The notes under the pieces: model-generated | Database searches by the model: none | What the model was told of the DNA's origin: nothing | Seen by the model: only the letters and a program-made list of their open reading frames with translations | Part shown: positions 1 to 6,676 of the stretch, piece after piece | Layout of the letters: every line of letters starts with the position of its first letter | Numbering within the stretch: position 1 is the stretch's first letter | Position numbers and translations under genes: made by a program | From: UKL13-2 sp031368465 | GTDB lineage: Bacteria > Pseudomonadota > Gammaproteobacteria > Burkholderiales > Usitatibacteraceae | DNA: 10,313 nucleotides | Assembly (NCBI GenBank): GCA_031368465.1 | Contig: JANMNT010000040.1 | Location: forward strand, 1 to 10,313 | Direction: 5' to 3'

Positions 1-38
1 CGGTAAATCAACGCTTGAACACGGGTTTTCACGGCACC

Positions 39-74
39 AAAAATAAAAAGCCCCATCCGAGGTCAGATAGGGGC
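39..74 (-). terminator. Rho-independent terminator after tRNA-Ser
   Basis: Read on the minus strand, a GC-rich hairpin (arms at 66-74 and 50-57, with one bulged base and a loop of about 8 nt) is followed by a T-rich tract at 39-49 (five T, A, five T). It lies 5 nt beyond the encoded CCA of the tRNA. It should end transcripts of the tRNA and any read-through from the LysR gene upstream. Confidence 0.85.
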
Positions 75-79
75 GATGA

Positions 80-169
80 TGGCGGAAGGTGTGAGATTCG
101 AACTCACGGACAAGTTGCCCTGTCGCTGGTTTTCAAGACCAGTGCCTTAAACCGCTCGGCCAACCTTCC
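80..169 (-). tRNA. tRNA-Ser (anticodon UGA)
   Basis: All cloverleaf parts can be read on the minus strand. The 7-bp acceptor stem GGAAGGT/ACCTTCC uses 163-169 and 84-90. A D-arm with GCC/GGC pairing follows. The anticodon stem CTGGT/ACCAG encloses loop CTTGAAA, giving anticodon TGA. A long variable arm (GACA...TGTC) is typical of class II tRNAs such as serine. The T-arm is GTGAG/CTCAC with loop TTCGAAT. A discriminator G at 83 is followed by an encoded CCA at 80-82. The tRNA decodes UCA and, by wobble, other UCN codons. It starts only 14 nt after the stop codon of the LysR gene, so it is either co-transcribed with that gene or served by a promoter overlapping that gene's end. Confidence 0.97.
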
Positions 170-177
170 ATGTGCTA

Positions 178-186
178 ATTTTATCA
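178..186 (-). promoter_or_regulatory. Possible extended -10 element for tRNA-Ser
   Basis: The minus strand reads TGATAAAAT here. This fits an extended -10 (TG-N-TAAAAT, with five of six bases of TATAAT) and would start RNA about 1-3 nt before the mature tRNA 5' end at 169. The TGA at 184-186 is also the stop codon of the LysR gene. No good -35 box is visible at the expected distance (GTGATG at 201-206 is poor), so the call rests on the extended -10 alone. Confidence 0.4.
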
Positions 187-1089
187 CCGAACACGCTTGC
201 CATCACGTCGAACATCGAGCAAAAAGTCATGAAATGCCCGCCCGACAACCGACAATTTTTTGCCTTGCGGGGCGACGATGTACCAAGAGCGCTTGATCGG
301 AAAGCCCTTCACGTCGAGCACGGCTACCCCGGTTTCATCCGGGTGCGCGCCCAACGCATGGCTTGACAGGACCGCCAACCCCAAGCCACCAGCGACGCCC
401 TGAACGATGGCTTCGTTGGTGCCCAATTCCATCTTGGTATTCAGCACGATGCCCCGCTCTTCAAAAAACCGCTCCGTTGCCAGGCGCGTTCCCGAGCCCT
501 TTTCGCGCAGGATGAATCGCGCTTTTACCAGTTCAGGCAGTGTGATGCGACGCTTTTTTGCCAATGGATGACCCAGCGGCGCAATCACCACAAGCGGGTT
601 TTCTAAAAACGGTTCTATCGTGAGTTTCAAACCCGGCGGCGGCACGCCCATGACGTAGATGTCGTCAAGGTTGGCCTGCAATCGTTCGATGACCTGGTCA
701 CGATTTGCCACCACCAATGCCATTTCTATATCGGGGTGTGTACGGCTGAATTCACCCAGCAACCTCGGCACAAAATATTTTGCCGTTGTGACAATCGATA
801 CGCTCAGCTTGCCCTTTGACAATCCCTGCAGATTATTCGCCGCCATTTCAAACCGGTCCCATGCTTCGAATACCTCGCGCACGGCAACCTGCAATTCGCG
901 CCCGGCATCGGTCAGAAACGTCTTTTTGCCAATTTGCTCAAACAGCGGCATGCCGATCGACGCGGTAAGTTCCTTGACCTGCATGGAGACGGTCGGCTGT
1001 GTAAGGTGCAATTCCTCGGCGGCGCGTGTGTAATTCAGGTGGCGGGCGACTGCGGCAAAAACTTTGAGTTGGCGAAAGGTTGCGTGCAT
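184..1089 (-). CDS. LysR-family transcriptional regulator, CbbR-like
   Basis: This is a 301-residue DNA-binding regulator of full LysR length. The N-terminal winged helix-turn-helix (about residues 4-63) shows the classic TRAAEELHLTQPTVSMQVKEL recognition region and the LFEQIGKK wing. The effector-binding domain (about 90-295) carries the GKLSVSIVTTAKYFVPRLL start and the FLENPLVVIAPLGHPLA segment. Wording at both ends resembles CbbR, the activator of Calvin-cycle operons, but no cbb genes are present. The divergent neighbour is an isocitrate dehydrogenase gene, so the likely target is that gene plus autoregulation; this is inferred from layout. No Shine-Dalgarno sequence precedes the ATG, and a TATAAT box ends only 5 nt before it, so the mRNA may be leaderless. 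The effector is unknown. The assignment to LysR is firm; the CbbR-like label is by resemblance. Confidence 0.93.
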   Translation of the reverse strand: MHATFRQLKVFAAVARHLNYTRAAEELHLTQPTVSMQVKELTASIGMPLFEQIGKKTFLTDAGRELQVAVREVFEAWDRFEMAANNLQGLSKGKLSVSIVTTAKYFVPRLLGEFSRTHPDIEMALVVANRDQVIERLQANLDDIYVMGVPPPGLKLTIEPFLENPLVVIAPLGHPLAKKRRITLPELVKARFILREKGSGTRLATERFFEERGIVLNTKMELGTNEAIVQGVAGGLGLAVLSSHALGAHPDETGVAVLDVKGFPIKRSWYIVAPQGKKLSVVGRAFHDFLLDVRRDGKRVR

Positions 1090-1094
1090 TTTTT

Positions 1095-1125
1095 ATTATA
1101 GCTATAACTCTATGGTAAATATCAA
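1095..1125 (-). promoter_or_regulatory. Sigma-70-type promoter of the LysR gene
   Basis: On the minus strand, TTGATA (1120-1125; five of six bases of TTGACA) and a perfect TATAAT (1095-1100) are separated by 19 bp, which is slightly long. The -10 box ends 5 nt before the ATG at 1087-1089, so the transcript would begin at or next to the start codon. The -35 box overlaps the putative LysR dyad at 1121-1135, as expected for autorepression. Confidence 0.55.
1096..1107. repeat. Perfect 12-bp palindrome TTATAGCTATAA in divergent spacer
   Basis: TTATAG/CTATAA is perfectly self-complementary and overlaps the -10 box of the LysR gene. Together with TAA at 1116-1118 the region also gives a TNA-N8-TNA arrangement (1105-1118). 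It could be a second regulator contact. However, the spacer is AT-rich, so such matches arise easily by chance. Confidence 0.35.
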
Positions 1126-1135
1126 ATAAATTGAT
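1121..1135. promoter_or_regulatory. Putative LysR/CbbR operator
   Basis: ATCAA-N5-TTGAT is a perfect interrupted dyad. It contains the LysR box T-N11-A (T at 1122, A at 1134) and also fits the CbbR consensus TNA-N7-TNA (TCA 1122-1124, TGA 1132-1134). It is centred about 69 bp before the isocitrate dehydrogenase ATG and overlaps the -35 box of the LysR gene. This is the usual place for a LysR recognition site serving a divergent target and autorepression. Binding is inferred. Confidence 0.5.
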
Positions 1136-1196
1136 TTTTATCTTTCAATGATTTCGCCTAAAGTGTGCCATCTTTTGCCAATTAACAGGACCAACC

Positions 1197-2729
1197 ATGC
1201 TCGCGACCACCTCCGTCGATCAGGATGCAAACACCAACCACACCAGCGCGGCGGTTTACGGCGCGATTGACGCGGTCGGCACGGCACGCATCGTCGTCGC
1301 ACGCGGTGACGGCATCGGCCCGGAAATCATGGATGCAACATTGCGCATCCTGCAGGCGGCAGGTGCAAAGCTCGACATCGCCGAAATCAAGGTTGGCAAA
1401 GATGTGTATCTTGCAGGGAACTCGTCGGGAATTGAAGAAGCATCATGGAACGTCATTCGTGACCGCAAAGTACTGCTGAAGGCGCCGATCACCACGCCGC
1501 AGGGTGGCGGCTACAAGAGCCTAAACGTCACCATGCGCAAGTCGCTGGGCCTCTATGCCAATATCCGCCCGTGCACCGCCTTTGCCCCATTCGTCGCAAC
1601 ACGTCACCCGACGATGGACATCGTCATGATTCGCGAAAACGAAGAAGACTTGTACGCCGGAATCGAACATCGGCAAACCGACGACGTTTATCAATGTTTA
1701 AAAATCGTCACCCGGCAGGGTTGTCAGCGCATCGCCCGCTACGCATTCGAATATGCCCGCGCCAATGGACGCAAAAAAGTCACATGCATGACCAAAGACA
1801 ACATCATGAAGATGACGGATGGTCTTTTTCATCAGGTATTCGACGAAGTCGGCGCCGAATATCCCGACATCACGCAGGAACACATGATTATCGACATCGG
1901 CATGGCAAAAGTTGTTGATGCACCTGAACGATTTGATGTCATTGTCACCCTCAACCTCTATGGCGACATCCTGTCTGACATCACCGCCGAAATGGCCGGC
2001 TCGGTTGGTTTGGCGGGCTCCGCCAACATCGGCGCGGGTGGTGCCATGTTTGAAGCCATACACGGTACCGCGCCGGATATTGCCGGTCAGGACAAAGCGA
2101 ACCCATCCGGCCTGATCAATGCCGCCGTCATGATGTTGCACCATGTTGGTCAGGGTGCGGCCGCAAACTGCGTCGCCAACGCCTGGTTGTCGACCATTGA
2201 AGACGGCATTCACACCGGTGATATTGCCGGCGAGAATTCAAAAAAACTGGCCGGCACGACTGAATTCGCCGATGCTGTGATTGAACGTCTTGGTCGCGCA
2301 CCAAAAACACTACAGGCCGTTAATACCGGCGCAATGCCAACCCTCAACCTACCGTCCGTAAATCTCAGTGTAACGCCGGCGAGAAAGGACATGGTCGGGG
2401 TTGACGTATTTGTCGATTGGCGCACCGCGTCCGGCGCGGGTGACGCTGAAGACCTTGCTGCTGTTCTTAATGGCATTCACCATCAAAATCTGAAACTCGT
2501 GCTGATTACCAGCCGCGGCGTAAAAGCCTGGCCGAACGGCATTCCGGAAACATCGTTGACCGATCATTGGCGCTGCCGCTTCATGGCCAAAGAGGCCGGC
2601 ACCATCCGCCACCGTGACATCGTTACGCTGCTCAATCAAGTGACTGACGCCGGGCTGGATTTCATCAAGACCGAATCGCTTTGCCTGTTTGACGGCAAAC
2701 CCGGCTACTCACTTGGGCAGGGCCAATAG
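1197..2729 (+). CDS. icd: NAD-dependent isocitrate dehydrogenase with C-terminal domain
   Basis: This cytoplasmic TCA-cycle enzyme of 510 residues oxidatively decarboxylates isocitrate to 2-oxoglutarate. The beta-decarboxylating dehydrogenase core spans about residues 30-370. Isocitrate contacts are readable as S108, N110 and R114 (SLNVTMRK), R124 (NIRP), R146 and Y153 (RENEEDLYAG) and K200 (TKDNIMK). Metal-binding D257 and D261 lie in NLYGDILSD. In the cofactor loop HGTAPDIAG (289-297), Asp294 and Ile295 stand where the NADP-dependent E. coli enzyme has Lys344 and Tyr345, which predicts NAD+. A further domain at about 395-510 makes it longer than E. coli Icd (416 residues) and matches the Thermus/Rickettsia-type form. 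The ATG is preceded by AGGA at 1187-1190, 6 nt away. The divergent LysR gene is the likely regulator. The first 25 or so residues are an unmatched N-terminal extension. Confidence 0.94.
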   Translation: MLATTSVDQDANTNHTSAAVYGAIDAVGTARIVVARGDGIGPEIMDATLRILQAAGAKLDIAEIKVGKDVYLAGNSSGIEEASWNVIRDRKVLLKAPITTPQGGGYKSLNVTMRKSLGLYANIRPCTAFAPFVATRHPTMDIVMIRENEEDLYAGIEHRQTDDVYQCLKIVTRQGCQRIARYAFEYARANGRKKVTCMTKDNIMKMTDGLFHQVFDEVGAEYPDITQEHMIIDIGMAKVVDAPERFDVIVTLNLYGDILSDITAEMAGSVGLAGSANIGAGGAMFEAIHGTAPDIAGQDKANPSGLINAAVMMLHHVGQGAAANCVANAWLSTIEDGIHTGDIAGENSKKLAGTTEFADAVIERLGRAPKTLQAVNTGAMPTLNLPSVNLSVTPARKDMVGVDVFVDWRTASGAGDAEDLAAVLNGIHHQNLKLVLITSRGVKAWPNGIPETSLTDHWRCRFMAKEAGTIRHRDIVTLLNQVTDAGLDFIKTESLCLFDGKPGYSLGQGQ

Positions 2730-2858
2730 CGCGTAGACCCTCAATACCCGCAAATGAAATGTGGTTGAAGCCCCCGCAAACTTCATGGAAACTTCCACCC
2801 ATCATTGCGGTCCTATGTCATAGCGACAAACAGTTTTCTTTTGAAAGGAAAAACGTCA

Positions 2859-3548
2859 ATGCAATCCGATATTCAAAGCATTAACCCGTCAACCGCCGGC
2901 ACCCTCGGCGAGGCGCAAAATCGTGTGCTGCGCAACACCTATATGTTGTTGGGGCTTTCACTGGTGCCAACAGTATTGGGCGCCTCCATCGGCACAACCA
3001 TGAAGTTCTCTTTTTTTGCCGGGTCCCCTGTTTTAGGTTTTATGGCCTTTCTGGCCATTGCGTTTGGCTTCTTCTACGCCATTGAAAAAACCAAAAACAG
3101 CGCATGGGGTGTGGCGATCCTGTTGGGCTTCACATTTTTTATGGGGCTGATGCTGTCTGGCGTGATTAGCCGTGTATTGGGCCTGTCCAACGGCGGTCAG
3201 CTGATTGCGCTTGCTGCCGGCGGCACCGCGGTGATTTTCTTTGGCATGGCGACGCTTGCGGCAACCATCAAGCGCGATCTGACCAACATGGGCAAGTTTC
3301 TGTTTGTCGGCATGGTCATTTTGCTGGTGGCGGCTTTTGCCAATATTTTCTTGCAAATTGCGGCGTTGACATTGACCATCATGGTGGTCGCGATCGGCAT
3401 ATTCTCGGCATTTTTGATGTACGACATCAATCGCGTCATCACCGGCGGCGAGACAAACTACATTTCAGCCACACTCGCGATTTACCTAAGTATTTACAAT
3501 ATTTTTGCGAATCTGCTGGCGCTGCTTGGCATTACCAATTCGGATTAG
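2859..3548 (+). CDS. yccA: BI-1/YccA family inner-membrane protein
   Basis: This is a 229-residue polytopic membrane protein of the Bax inhibitor-1 superfamily, close in length to E. coli YccA. Seven hydrophobic segments are visible, at about 28-48, 56-75, 82-102, 113-134, 146-164, 168-188 and 203-223. The family signature FLMYDINRVITGGETNYI sits between the last two helices (185-202) and includes the conserved Asp189. In E. coli, YccA is a substrate and modulator of the membrane protease FtsH; that role here is by family only. An in-frame TTG at 2805 would add 18 residues, but the ATG at 2859 has a strong Shine-Dalgarno (GAAAGGAA, 2843-2850) at proper spacing and gives the usual YccA N-terminus. 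The gene stands alone, with 129 bp to the dehydrogenase gene upstream and a shared terminator downstream. Confidence 0.92.
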   Translation: MQSDIQSINPSTAGTLGEAQNRVLRNTYMLLGLSLVPTVLGASIGTTMKFSFFAGSPVLGFMAFLAIAFGFFYAIEKTKNSAWGVAILLGFTFFMGLMLSGVISRVLGLSNGGQLIALAAGGTAVIFFGMATLAATIKRDLTNMGKFLFVGMVILLVAAFANIFLQIAALTLTIMVVAIGIFSAFLMYDINRVITGGETNYISATLAIYLSIYNIFANLLALLGITNSD

Positions 3549-3566
3549 TGACTGAGGTTATTGACC

Positions 3567-3598
3567 AAAAAAAACGGCCACATGCGTGGCCGTTTTTT
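3567..3598. terminator. Bidirectional Rho-independent terminator
   Basis: The perfect 8-bp stem ACGGCCAC/GTGGCCGT (3574-3581 and 3586-3593) with a 4-nt loop is flanked by an A tract (3567-3574) and a T tract (3593-3598). It therefore works on both strands. It lies between the stop codons of the convergent yccA and rlmD genes and should end both. Confidence 0.92.
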
Positions 3599-3613
3599 AT
3601 GCGCTTGTTCACC

Positions 3614-4993
3614 TTAGTCGCGGTCGAATACCGCAATCGATTCAACGTGGGTGGTGTGCGGAAACATATTCACCACCCCCGCGGCCGTAAGCCGGAATCC
3701 GTTGGCGTTCACCATCACATCGGCATCACGCGCAAGCGTCGACGGGCTGCACGATACATAGACCACCCGCGTTAATTCCGGGCGCAATTCGCGTGTCAGT
3801 AATTTGCAAACCTCAAGCGCCCCGTCACGCGGCGGATCGATCAACATTTTGCCCACCTTTGGCACACGCGCCATCGCCGCCTCCTGGTCTGTGTACAGGT
3901 CGGCCGCAAAAAACGACGTGTATTTATCCAACCCGTTATGCGACGCGTTATCACGGCCGCGTTGTGTCAATGCCTCGCTTCCCTCAACACCGACAACCGT
4001 TGCACCGCGACGTGCAATCGGCAGCGTGAAATTACCCAGCCCACAAAATAGATCTGCAACGTGGTCCCCCGGGAGTGGGTCAAGCAGTTCGATGGCACGT
4101 TGCACCATCAAACGGTTGACGGCGTGGTTTACCTGCGTGAATTCGGTCGGGCGAAAATTTATTTCGAGATCAAATTCCGGCAATGTATAGGTCACCGCCG
4201 GCATATCAAGCGGGTACCACGGTACGGCGGTTTCAGGCCCTTTCACCTGCAGCCAAAATTGCAGCCGGTGTGAGGCACGGTAACGATCAGCAAACGCTTT
4301 CAGTTTGGTTTCGTCCTCCGGCGTCAGGGCATCCATGATACGCAGCACCAGCGCCGTGACGTTTTCCGCAACTGCGACCTCAATCTGCGGAATCCGATCA
4401 CGGATATCCAGACTGGTCAACACCTCGCGCAGCGGATCAATCAAATCACCCAGACCGCCTGCGAGCACTTCGCACGAATGCATATCGGCAACAAAGCCGG
4501 CCTTTTTCTCGCGAAAGCCAACCAATACGCCACCCTTTTTGGCAACGTAATGCACCGACATGCGCGCCCGATGCCGGTAAACCCATTGCGCGGCGTAGAT
4601 TGGCGGCAATACGCGTTCCGGTACGACCCTGCCGATGCGGGCAAGATTGTCCTCCAGTACACGCTGCTTGCTGGCTACTTGCATTGGCGGACTGGCGTGT
4701 TGCAACGCACAGCCACCACAAATTCCGAAATAACGACAACGCGGTGTTATCCGGTCTGACGATTGATGTTTGATCGACACCAGCGTGGCGGTCTCGAAGT
4801 TTTTTTTCTTGCGCGAGGGCTGGTAGACGACCTGCTCGCGTGGCAGTGCGCCCTCAATAAATACCACCTTTCCATCGACATGGCTGACCCCGCGGCCCTC
4901 ATGGTCGAGCGATTCGATATTGGCGACGAATGGAACATCCTGCCGAACGACGGCAGCCGGATCTGTAGGGGGACGCTGGCTTTCCACTGGCAA
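3614..4993 (-). CDS. rlmD: 23S rRNA (uracil-1939-C5) methyltransferase RlmD
   Basis: This 459-residue SAM-dependent enzyme makes m5U at position 1939 of 23S rRNA. An N-terminal TRAM domain for RNA binding (about 21-75) is followed by iron-sulfur ligands Cys86, Cys92, Cys95 and, further on, Cys174 (C-X5-C-X2-C...C), as in E. coli RlmD (RumA). Methyltransferase motifs follow: FTQVNH (285-290), the SAM loop DLFCGLGNF (314-322), DPPRDGA (386-392) and the active-site SCSPSTLARD (414-423) with nucleophile Cys415. Most relatives read SCNPATLARD there, a mild variation. The ORF begins with TTG at 4991-4993, supported by AGGA at 5000-5003 with 6-nt spacing; a GTG two codons later is less well placed. 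It is convergent with yccA and divergent from the secretion-like operon to the right. Confidence 0.95.
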   Translation of the reverse strand: MPVESQRPPTDPAAVVRQDVPFVANIESLDHEGRGVSHVDGKVVFIEGALPREQVVYQPSRKKKNFETATLVSIKHQSSDRITPRCRYFGICGGCALQHASPPMQVASKQRVLEDNLARIGRVVPERVLPPIYAAQWVYRHRARMSVHYVAKKGGVLVGFREKKAGFVADMHSCEVLAGGLGDLIDPLREVLTSLDIRDRIPQIEVAVAENVTALVLRIMDALTPEDETKLKAFADRYRASHRLQFWLQVKGPETAVPWYPLDMPAVTYTLPEFDLEINFRPTEFTQVNHAVNRLMVQRAIELLDPLPGDHVADLFCGLGNFTLPIARRGATVVGVEGSEALTQRGRDNASHNGLDKYTSFFAADLYTDQEAAMARVPKVGKMLIDPPRDGALEVCKLLTRELRPELTRVVYVSCSPSTLARDADVMVNANGFRLTAAGVVNMFPHTTHVESIAVFDRD

Positions 4994-5224
4994 ACACTTT
5001 CCTGATCAACACGATTGAGGCGGAATTATTGCATTTGCGTTAGAGAAACCCGAAAAACCGACCGGCGATGTGGAAAAGCCCGCAACATCATCGTCACCGG
5101 TTCATGTCGGCAATGGCTGTTTTTGAGAAAAAATGGTTTCCGTTGCGTCGCGCATTAAAATCCACTAATCTTGCAGCACGATAACAATAGGCCATATAGA
5201 CGCGTACCAGCGTCAGGGAGATTC

Positions 5225-6667
5225 ATGAAAAATTGCGACCATATTATTCGTTGCGGCAGGGTCTTTCTGTCGACCGGCGTTTCGATGCTGATTGCGTTCA
5301 CCGCCGCGCCATACCTTGTGACAAACGCCAATGCGCAATCGACGACTGCCAACCCGGCTGAGGTCATCACAAAAGCCAAGGGATTGATCGAGGGTAAAAA
5401 TGCCGATGCCGCTTACAAGCTGCTGCTACCGCTTGAAAACGAGCGTGCCGGCGAAGAGGTGTTTGACTACTGGTTTGGTGTTGCCGCATTTGAATCCAAC
5501 CGGTTGGAGCGGGCAGCGATGGCATTCGAGCGGTCGCTTGTCGCCAATCCGGACTTTGACAGTGCCAGACTTGAATTAGGCCGCACTTACCTGCGAATGG
5601 GTTCACTGGACCTCGCGGAGCAGGAATTTAAACGGCTCGTCGGCCGCGCACCAAATCCTCAGGGAAAATCTTTACTGGAAGGCTATCTCGCTGAAATTTC
5701 ACGCCTGAAAGCCAAGCAACGATTTTCAATGTCAAGTTATGTTGAGGCCGGCGGCGGGCGCGACAATAATCTCTCGTCGAGCACACGCGATTTTCCCGGT
5801 GCCATTCTGAACTCATTCGGTCTTGCCGGTATTCAGCCGACGGGCAATTCGATCCGCCGTGGTGACAATTATGGCGCCGTGAATGTTGGTCTTGACCTCG
5901 TCAACCGTTACCGCGAAGACCGGACTTTCTTCTTCGCCGCCAACGTGCGCGCGCGGTTTTTTGGCGAGTACGACGACTTCAATCACACCCTGGTAGATGC
6001 AGTCGGCGGCCATGAGTGGCGGTTTGGCGAACGCAGTCTGGGCCTGTCGGCGTTTGCGCAACAGTTCAAGCAAGACGGGGCGTTTGACCCGGCTTCGACA
6101 GCCGTCCGCGTCACCAATAACCGTACCATCGGTGGTGTTGCCGCTGATTGGCGCACCCCGCTCAATGCGAAAACCAATCTTGCATTGGGTTTGCAAGCAG
6201 GTAGCGTTCGTTACCAATCAAACAAAACCCAGGACACCGATCAACTTACGTTCTCAACGTCCGCGCAGACATCGCCAACCTGGATGACCGGTGGCAGTAT
6301 TTCCGGATTGGCATTTTTTACCAAGGAGCGCGCCAAGAGGACGCTCAACGAATTTGTTGACACCAGTGTTTCGCGCAAATCCTATGGTGCCCGCTTCACG
6401 ATCGCCTCTGACCCGCGCGAAATTTTTTCATGGTCCGCCAGCGCCGCGTGGACACGCCGGGCTGATGAAAAACCATTTGCACGTGCCGGGTTGGTTGAGT
6501 TTGGCCTGGACAACCTTTACGACTTTACCGCCCGCATTGGCTGGCGCATCACGCCGGCCTGGTCGATCCTGCCATATATCACCTATATGGACAACCGGTC
6601 GAACATCCAGTTGTATTCATTCCGAAAAGCGGATGGTGGTTTTGTCATTCGTCGCGATTTTAAATAG
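5225..6667 (+). CDS. TPR plus outer-membrane beta-barrel protein, Slam/DUF560-like (candidate type XI translocator)
   Basis: The product has 480 residues. A signal peptide (about 1-37) is predicted to be cleaved after ANA. Three TPR-like helical pairs follow at about 46-70, 80-110 and 114-141, including DYWFGVAAFESNRLERAAMA and ARLELGRTYLRMG. From about 167 to the end the sequence alternates as an outer-membrane barrel, opening with SYVEAGGGRDNNLSS and ending in a SNIQLYSFRKADGG-type final hairpin. This TPR-then-barrel plan with a signal peptide matches Slam/DUF560 proteins, which move surface or soluble cargo across the outer membrane. The last residues are DFK, so the usual terminal Phe is penultimate. 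The ATG at 5225 has AGGGAG just before it; a TTG at 5171 would bury the signal peptide. TAAAAT at 5156-5161 may be a -10 box, but no matching -35 was found. The gene lies 9 nt before the FecR gene, its likely cargo. The specific family assignment is from architecture and is moderate. Confidence 0.72.
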   Translation: MKNCDHIIRCGRVFLSTGVSMLIAFTAAPYLVTNANAQSTTANPAEVITKAKGLIEGKNADAAYKLLLPLENERAGEEVFDYWFGVAAFESNRLERAAMAFERSLVANPDFDSARLELGRTYLRMGSLDLAEQEFKRLVGRAPNPQGKSLLEGYLAEISRLKAKQRFSMSSYVEAGGGRDNNLSSSTRDFPGAILNSFGLAGIQPTGNSIRRGDNYGAVNVGLDLVNRYREDRTFFFAANVRARFFGEYDDFNHTLVDAVGGHEWRFGERSLGLSAFAQQFKQDGAFDPASTAVRVTNNRTIGGVAADWRTPLNAKTNLALGLQAGSVRYQSNKTQDTDQLTFSTSAQTSPTWMTGGSISGLAFFTKERAKRTLNEFVDTSVSRKSYGARFTIASDPREIFSWSASAAWTRRADEKPFARAGLVEFGLDNLYDFTARIGWRITPAWSILPYITYMDNRSNIQLYSFRKADGGFVIRRDFK

Positions 6668-6676
6668 GGAACGAAC

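Noticed and set aside
1698..2213. A 171-codon minus-strand frame inside the isocitrate dehydrogenase gene
   Set aside because: It lies opposite the conserved catalytic core and has no known motifs; it is an antisense shadow.
3548..3775. A 75-codon plus-strand frame starting at the yccA stop codon
   Set aside because: It runs through the shared terminator and antisense to rlmD, with no plausible protein features.
5171..5224. Upstream TTG start for the TPR-barrel protein
   Set aside because: It would put 18 polar residues ahead of the signal peptide, and the ATG at 5225 has AGGGAG directly before it.
5010..5224. A possible small RNA or regulatory element in the spacer between rlmD and the TPR-barrel gene
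   Set aside because: Only a lone TAAAAT hexamer and short imperfect dyads are visible; nothing supports a defined element beyond a likely promoter region.
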